The notes below the pieces were generated by a model, which did not search any database, was not told the DNA's origin, and was given only the letters and a program-made list of their open reading frames with translations. Both the position numbers and the translations under genes were made by a program. From Echria macrotheca (Eukaryota > Ascomycota > Sordariomycetes > Sordariales > Schizotheciaceae), in contig MU839851.1 of the NCBI GenBank assembly GCA_030411725.1, forward strand, positions 248,001 to 312,000: 64,000 nucleotides of DNA, in the 5' to 3' direction. This document shows, piece by piece, positions 58,158-64,000 of this stretch; position 1 is the first letter of the stretch; every line of letters starts with the position of its first letter.

Positions 58158-58994
58158 TGGAAGATTAGAATATCGCGACGACGAGTTCCGTATGCGAATC
58201 AAGCATTTCCGCGGGAGCCAAAATTTGCGGTTCTTGGAGGGTTCCTGAGTTGTGCGAGGAGCTGGCAGCCGAAAATCAATCAGAGCTAGGTTCAAAACCA
58301 ACGAACATCACCAACTAATCCACTATTACAATCTGATTCGACGACAAGATTGTTAAGTTACCCGAGTGATTAGCTCAGGGGAAGAGGGCTGTCGCGCGGC
58401 TTTTCCTTGCTCCGCATGCACATATCAGCACGTTGATCGGGATCCCAGTTTGTCACTTGATGAGTACGGAGCAGATCTAGGCAGCTACGAAATGCAAATT
58501 ACCTGCTCGTATGGGAATAAGAGTGAGGTGTGTGTTGCTTTGAGGTCCATAACCGTGGGCATTTTCTCTCCAGATTGTACTGCGGGGATACAGAAGGGCC
58601 AGCACCTGCAGCGGCTAATATGCCCTTATGCCCGTTAAACTTGTACCAGGAACCATGCACCGGTTCAGAAACAAGCAAACACTAAATATATTGTTTTCAT
58701 TTCGCCTGCAAGCAAATGATACTCACCATCATTGCGGCTGTGCCTTGTACAAGGCTGAGAAGGTAGCTTTTACATGCCTTACCTCGCCGCTAATGTGCCT
58801 TCGTGCAAAGTGCGCTCCAGAGTGTCCATGGACGCTGTGCCACAATGCTGAGCAACGTGAACAGTCCCAAGGCAGCTTCAAGCCATTTCTGCGGAAGTCA
58901 AAATATGAAAGATGTAACCGAGGGTCCATGTTGGTATAAATAAGGTACTGAATCTTTTTGCCCACCCATATCTGTCTGGAGCCTCAAATCAAGG
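58158..58994. other. Intergenic, upstream of the second LysM gene
   Basis: About 840 bp. It holds the TATA box described separately; no gene recognised. Confidence 0.5.
58935..58942 (+). promoter_or_regulatory. TATA box of the second LysM gene
   Basis: TATAAATA, 53-60 bp before the ATG at 58995, fits a strong regulated promoter. Confidence 0.55.
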
Positions 58995-59833
58995 ATGAAT
59001 TTTCGGCTCCAAGCCCAACTGAAAATCTCGACCATGCTGGTCACTGTTCTCGTCCTCGCCGGTGTGGCACATGCCCTCGTTCCCCGCGCATGCACCTATT
59101 CGGTGACGGCCCAGGTCGGGTCGACTTGCGACAGCATCGCCAGCGACTGGGGTATAACCGTCGATGACTTAAAGGCGTGGAATCCAAGCATTAAAGACTG
59201 CTCGAAGCTTACCGCTGGCGCCACTTACTGCATCGAATGGTCGGGGCCTCTCCCCGGTCAGACAAGCACCGCCACGAGCACCTCATCCACAACTCCTCCT
59301 ACCAAGACCACAACACAACCGCCAACTACCACGACCGCACCGTCAGGCCCTTCGCCCACACAAGATGGCATCATCAAGACATGCAACAAGTGGCACAAGG
59401 TTGTCAAGGGCGAAATCTGCCAATCCGTGGTGGACAAGGAACAGATTTCCTTGGACCAATTCTACCAGTGGAATCCCGCCATCGGCGTACGCCTCGATAT
59501 TCCCTCCCCCCTTGCCTAGCTATACTGATCATCCACTAGACTGACTGCCAGGGCCTGTGGCTAGGCTACTACGTCTGCGTGGGTGTTTCCGGCGGAAGCG
59601 GCACCACTACCGTGAAACCAACGTCGACGACATCATCACCCCCAGCCATCAAGACGCAACCGGGCGTGGTGTCCGACTGTAAGAAGTTTCATCAGGTGGC
59701 GCAGGGTGACGGTTGCTGGGCGGTGGAGAATAAGTATGGGATCACGGATGATGATTTCCGCAAGTGGAACCCGATGCTGGATGAGTCCTGCAGTAATTTG
59801 TGGCTGGGATACTCTGTTTGTGTCGGCGTTTAG
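58995..59833 (+). CDS. Secreted protein with three LysM domains (LysM effector type)
   Basis: Two exons, 58995-59486 and 59540-59833, with a 53-bp intron (GTACGC...CTAG). The product has 261 residues. An alternative ATG at 59034 (MLVTVLVLAGVAHA) gives a cleaner signal peptide. LysM 1 is CTYSVTAQVGSTCDSIASDWGI...YCIEW. A Thr/Pro linker of about 45 residues comes next, then LysM 2 (KVVKGEICQSVVDKEQIS...LWLGYYVCVGV) and LysM 3 (QVAQGDGCWAVENKYGIT...LWLGYSVCVGV). Domain order, linker and an intron inside LysM 2 match the gene at 9554, so the two are paralogues. It is separated from the hevein-type chitinase by one gene, repeating the chitinase-LysM pairing seen at 1-10 kb. Expected role: chitin binding at the wall or masking of chitin fragments. 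Confidence 0.92.
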
Positions 59834-60510
59834 AACTGGTGCAGCACTGCAGTCTACGGTTTAGAATGTAATAGTGACCTTGTGTTCGTTCATCTTAGTG
59901 CAGACTTCCTAATTCGTTCCAGCAAAGGAGACTGCCTCCAAAAGGCAGCGAACGACAGCAAGAAGTCAGTGTTGGTCAAGGTTTTTCGCTACCGGAGCAC
60001 TTTTGGAGGTTCATCGGGCCGGCCCAACTCCTTCCCGAGATCCATCCGGATCTGCTGTGACGCGACGCCACAAGCCGGATCGGGACGCTTGGCATTACCG
60101 GTGAAGCGTGATGGCAATTTGTTTTTCGGGGAAGACAGGGAGGCAAGGGACGGGTCACCCGTCAAGGTTCCGGTGTCAAGACCCCAGCTTGGAGTCCAAT
60201 CGAGCTAAACCATTCCAAGCCAGACTCAGCGGTGACTGACTCGCCAGAAGTCTCCGGAATTCCGCCTTGCCGGAACTTTGCCGAATTACCTGTCCGGCAA
60301 GCTGGCGCCACCTGCAGCAGTGTCTTGGAAATTTCTTATTCTTCTATCTCACAGACGTTTGTTGGCGACCAGGACTGCCCAAAGACCCCGACAAGCCACG
60401 GCGTTAGCTCCATAAAGCTAAGGATCCTACCCGCACTGTCGGTTCCAGTCCAGTCCCACTTCTGTTCTGGTTTCCCTCAGCACGTGGGATTTCGAATCTC
60501 GGAAGGCGAG
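59834..60510. other. Intergenic
   Basis: About 680 bp holding the promoter of the rhodopsin-domain gene. No other gene recognised. Confidence 0.5.
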
Positions 60511-61801
60511 ATGCCGACCGATTCGCCCGGCTTCGGCTCGCATGCCGCTGGCTTCATGTTCTCCAACACTCTGGCCGGTCGTGACGTGAACCCCACAAGC
60601 TCCAATACGGAGAACAAATCCGGCTCTATTATCGCCTGTGCTTTCTCGACCTGGGCTATTTGCGGTATCGCCGTCGCTGCCCGGTTTTATGCTCGGGGCA
60701 AGATCCAGCATGTCTTGGGGAAAGAGGACTGGTGTGTCTTAGTCGCCTATGTAGGTTTGCTTTCTGGACTCAAGAGCAGGCATCGTAACTGACAGATGTT
60801 TCCAGCTCATGTCGTTCGGCTTCACGATGGCCACGGTATATGGTATGAGGCCCATTTTCTCCATTGAGACTACCGACTGACCTGAGCCCGAGCAGGGGCC
60901 ATCTATGGCATGGGATCACATATTTCGACCGTTTCAGCAGAGGATATTTCCAAAATCATCCGGGTGTGCCATCATCTACCAGGACGTAAGCCTGGAGAAC
61001 GAAACTAATGTCGTTTAGACAACTTGGCTCTGTAACCTCTTCTACATGTTGAGCCTGACCTTTTCCAAAATCTCGATCCTACTCCTGTACACGCGTCTGT
61101 TCCGCTTCTACCGTGCCCGCATCGCCGCCTGGATAATGATGGCAGTCGTTGTTATCTACAACATCTGGGGCTTGTGCGTGGCCTTCACCCTGTGCATCCC
61201 GCTTGAGGCCTACTGGGACCCGACCGTTCATGGGGTCTGCCACGGCGCGTCGTATATGTGGGCACTCATCGGGCTGCATGTCGGCACAGACTTTCTGATC
61301 TTCTTGATCCCCATCCCGGTCGTACTGTCGATGATGGCGTTGTCGAAACGGCAGAAGCTTGGGTTGGTTCTGCTTTTCGCTTTAGGTTTCTTGTACGTCC
61401 CCTTCCTTGTGTATGCTGAGTCCTTGGCGATCGTACTGACGGCGGTTAAAAGCGTGTGTATTGTCTCAATCCTTCGGATTGTATGGGTACGCCAGTTTGT
61501 CGCCTCAGCCGACTTCCTCTGGGACTACGTTTATATCAACTACTGGAACTGCGTTGAGGTCAACAGCGCTATCGTCCTGCCGTGTATGGTGGTACTTAAG
61601 CCGCTATTCCGCAAGCTGTGGCCGGGGGCTTTCTCGGGCGACCACGACGAGATCGTGGACGCCGCTGCTAGTGATCAGACACCGTCCGACAGGGTGCAGC
61701 TTTCGGATGCGGCGGCGTGGCGTTTCGAAAAGGAGGTGGATTCGTTCTTGCTGAAAGAGCCACAAAGGTTACATATTCGCAATGAGCCGGACCAGGCTTG
61801 A
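60511..61801 (+). CDS. Fungal rhodopsin-domain integral membrane protein (PTH11/SAT4-like)
   Basis: Four exons: 60511-60750, 60806-60842, 60896-60963 and 61019-61801, with introns of 53-55 bp. The sum is 1128 nt, 375 residues, in frame. The product has about seven hydrophobic helices: IIACAFSTWAICGIAVAARFYARGKI, then KEDWCVLVAYLMSFGF, IYGMGSH, TTWLCNLFYMLSLTFSKISILLLYTRLF, IYNIWGLCVAFTLCIPLEAYWDP, FLIFLIPIPVVLSMMALSKRQKLGLVLLFALGF and VNSAIVLPCMVVLKPLF. The ARFYARGK, EDW, SKISILLLYTRLF and YWDP motifs are those of the fungal rhodopsin domain (PF20684 type), shared with Pth11-related receptors. No CFEM domain is present. Ligand and signalling partner unknown. The small exons 2 and 3 are needed to keep the frame. 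Confidence 0.88.
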
Positions 61802-62184
61802 CACCTTGATCGGCTGTGTCGGTGCAACTAGAAATATTTGATTTAATGTATTTTACCTTTATGAATCACCCCCCAGGCCTTTGGGCACCTCTATTTCACA
61901 TCGAGTTTGGTCCCATCTGCTTTTTGGTAACAGAATCGACGAAGAAATCGAGAACATTGGATCCACAAACTTACAGTCACACCTTCAAGCCCGACACTCA
62001 ACAGCGCGTGCTACGCTCAAGTCTACTTGGTGCAATCGATTAGAGCACCGTCATAGTAAGTAATACCGATCTAATCTTTGTGCAATGTAATGCGAAGGTC
62101 AACAGTTCAAACTCATCATTAGACACACTACCATTCTTGATACATGCCTGGCCACGAAGTCGTGTAAATGGCAACCTTCAGCTA
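61802..62184. other. Intergenic, convergent
   Basis: About 380 bp between convergent 3' ends. Nothing recognised. Confidence 0.5.
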
Positions 62185-63132
62185 TTAGACCTCAACAGCT
62201 GCCACTTTAGCCGGCTCCACCATCGTGCCCCCAACAGGGAACGACAACGCTCCGGACGTAGTAACGTAAAGGGTACGCCGGTCAGTCTCTCCCCTACCAA
62301 ACGCGCACGACGTGCTACCCCCAAGATCAAGCGAGTCTGGACTTCCCGCGACCGTCACCGCGCCCTCTGTCATCGCCACCGCCGGATCTAGCGCGACACG
62401 CACGACCATGTGCGTGGCGTGCGTGGCAACGTAGGCGCTGATTCCATCCTCGCTGACGGCGAAGTCGTCGCATGCGAACCCCGAGGCCACGAGCTCTACC
62501 GGGCCAGTGGGTCGCGCGGTACGCTGGTCGACGGGAACCCGGTACAGCGACATGCGCGACGAATTTGTGAAGTACAAATGCCCCCGAAAGCGCTTGATGC
62601 CGTTGATCCCGATAGGTACCGGGAAGTCAGCAGAGGGGGCCGTGAGGTCATCTTGCAGTATCGTTTCGCATGTCCCACTGACAATGTCAACTTTGTAGAC
62701 GGTGCCTCTCCCAGAGTCCACTCCGATTGCAGTTGTGTCGTCCCACTTACACAGCCCGTTCAGTAGGACTGCCTCGGGCACGGCGCATACGCGTCGAAGC
62801 GTGGACTGTGCTTGCACCGGGTCTCCTGGGGTGATAAACTCGAAAGTCCAGAATTCCATACTGCCCGGGACTGGCCCGCCCCCCTCAGGGGTCATGTCAT
62901 AAATCCCTGCGCCCAAAGCAAAGACGCTGGGGGCCAACTCCGCAATCCCCGTCGCGCTGCGGAGTGGTGCCGGGAGAGTGAGCAGCAGCGACCCTTCCCC
63001 TGTTTTAGGGTCGATGCGCCATACCTCGGGTGCGTCGACGCGGGTGGTGAGAAGACTGCCGTCGGCGCTGACGGCGATGTTTTCGAAGAAGGTACCGATG
63101 TTGGGGAGCTGAAAGACGACTTTGGTAGTCAT
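62185..63132 (-). CDS. SMP-30/gluconolactonase-like beta-propeller protein
   Basis: 315 residues, one exon. It starts MTTKVVFQLPNIGTFFENIAVSADGSLLTTRVDAPEVWRIDP-like, the opening of the six-bladed propeller family: E-N-I/L-A followed by G-x-L-L-x-T. Repeated blades follow (GTVYKVDIVSG, INGIKRFRGHLYFTNSSRMSLYRVPV, DDFAVSEDGISAYVATH, TSCAFGRGETDRRTLYVTTSG), the last being the typical C-terminal blade. The glycine-asparagine N-G-I-K and T-N-S positions correspond to metal-site loops of SMP-30 proteins. No signal peptide. Many fungal relatives sit in secondary-metabolite clusters with unknown reactions, but no synthase gene is near. Hydrolase activity is only an inference. Confidence 0.82.
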   Translation of the reverse strand: MTTKVVFQLPNIGTFFENIAVSADGSLLTTRVDAPEVWRIDPKTGEGSLLLTLPAPLRSATGIAELAPSVFALGAGIYDMTPEGGGPVPGSMEFWTFEFITPGDPVQAQSTLRRVCAVPEAVLLNGLCKWDDTTAIGVDSGRGTVYKVDIVSGTCETILQDDLTAPSADFPVPIGINGIKRFRGHLYFTNSSRMSLYRVPVDQRTARPTGPVELVASGFACDDFAVSEDGISAYVATHATHMVVRVALDPAVAMTEGAVTVAGSPDSLDLGGSTSCAFGRGETDRRTLYVTTSGALSFPVGGTMVEPAKVAAVEV

Positions 63133-64000
63133 TTTGAGCCGTATCGAGATACACAGAGGAGATGAGAGGTTTTTTTATTCCTTTTGGGCTGGAGGGTGAT
63201 GAAGAAAGATGAAGTATTGCAACTGCCTGCTTTACACATTTTGAATGGAGCGAGGCTTGGGTGTTATCTAGGCATTACCTCATTAATAATGTGGTTCGCG
63301 TCGTCGGCAAACACCCCACCCCGAATGCAATGCTCTCATGAGATAAACAGTTACCGGTATATGCCCGGGGGTTCCATTTTAAAGGCCCAATGGAGTTGGC
63401 CGTTGTCGACACGTTGTCCTGATTCGACCCTATGATCATCAGTTTTGCAGTGTAGCCTGCAGATAAGAGCGGACGGACATTTGTCCGCGGTGTGTAACAC
63501 CACATTCTCGCTGAAGAAAGGATTGGGATGGGGGCGGTTTTGATAACTGTGGGGATGGTGTTGGTGGTATTATTTGGCGTTGTGAGAATTTGGGGAGGCA
63601 CGGAGGTATGTTGACGAAACCTTCGGTGAGGTTGGTACCTAGTCAGGTGTCTAGAACAGGAGTTTGGCGACCGCAACTGCTGTGTGTAGGCACCTATTTT
63701 TGCTGGCCTTGAATTGGTCAATCCCGATATTTCTGCCTGCAGTGCCCCTGAGTGGCTTATTTTCTTGGCTGAACGACACCCAGTGCCATCTTGAGAACCT
63801 AGCGTTCTTTGACCCGATGCACTTGCCAAGAGACTTTACTACACCAAAAGAAGAAAAGGCACGTGGCGCAGGAGATATCCGCTGTTTTGGAACCAGGAAC
63901 GGCCCAACAGCCGGCCCAGACATGCAACCATTGGCCGGCAAGGACATCCGACCCAAGCCAAGCCTGCTTCTTGGCATTTACCGCGCGCCTAATCCCGAGC
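63133..64000. other. Right end of window, no gene recognised
   Basis: About 870 bp upstream of the propeller gene. Open frames of 108-184 codons on the minus strand show no domain. The right edge may hold part of another gene that cannot be judged. Confidence 0.4.

Noticed and set aside
1..64000. CRISPR arrays, rRNA genes, retrotransposon or virus-derived genes
   Set aside because: No regular spaced repeats, no rRNA-like stretch and no reverse transcriptase, integrase or capsid-like motifs were seen.

Overview
The window looks like nuclear DNA of a filamentous ascomycete, probably a Sordariomycete. Genes carry short introns (45-96 bp) with GT...AG ends. The gene content is typical of Pezizomycotina: HET-domain proteins, LysM proteins, subgroup-C (killer-toxin-like) chitinases, an RTA1-like protein, a fungal rhodopsin-domain protein and a PD-(D/E)XK pseudogene. 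AT-rich non-autonomous DNA transposons sit between GC-rich genes. No bacterial or viral block was seen. Nine multi-exon models given here have exon sums divisible by three and open frames across every junction, which supports the splice choices.

Layout. 1-6.1 kb: 3' end of an MDR reductase, then (minus) a six-exon, 1485-residue chitinase with two LysM domains, a hevein-type domain, GH18 and a C-terminal Hce2 (Ecp2-like) domain. A sequencing gap lies inside its last intron. 7.3-10.5 kb: a MITE, a DUF7136-like secreted protein and a three-LysM secreted protein. 11.4-19 kb: a Ulp1-type (C48) protease, a DUF1993 protein and a HET protein. 19-25.5 kb: a secreted or anchored hypothetical protein with a 654-bp TIR element in its upstream region, an F-box-like hypothetical protein, a truncated HET remnant and a second Ulp1-like protein. 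26-35 kb: a six-exon gene for a 2312-residue SF1 helicase / NFX1-type zinc finger / triple CbxX-CfxQ AAA+ protein, bracketed by two MITEs in opposite orientation, with a rearranged fragment of the same family just outside. 35-46 kb: tRNA-Arg(UCG), an RTA1-like protein, a tiny secreted cysteine-rich peptide gene, a sugar transporter, a secreted tyrosinase and a PDDEXK_12 pseudogene. 46.7-60 kb: a MITE, a 1439-residue GH55 - triple LysM - WSC fusion, a second subgroup-C chitinase (hevein-type domains plus GH18), a coiled-coil hypothetical protein and a second three-LysM secreted protein. 60-64 kb: a rhodopsin-domain membrane protein and an SMP-30-like beta-propeller.

Theme. Five genes (two chitinases, two LysM proteins, one GH55-LysM-WSC) concern binding or cutting of chitin or beta-glucan. 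Together with Hce2, tyrosinase and the small cysteine-rich peptide they suggest an accessory region used against hosts or competing fungi. HET genes, Ulp1-like proteases and the helicase/AAA+ giant are fast-evolving accessory families. At least five transposon insertions and three or four gene relics indicate active remodelling. All functional statements rest on recognised motifs; no database search was possible.
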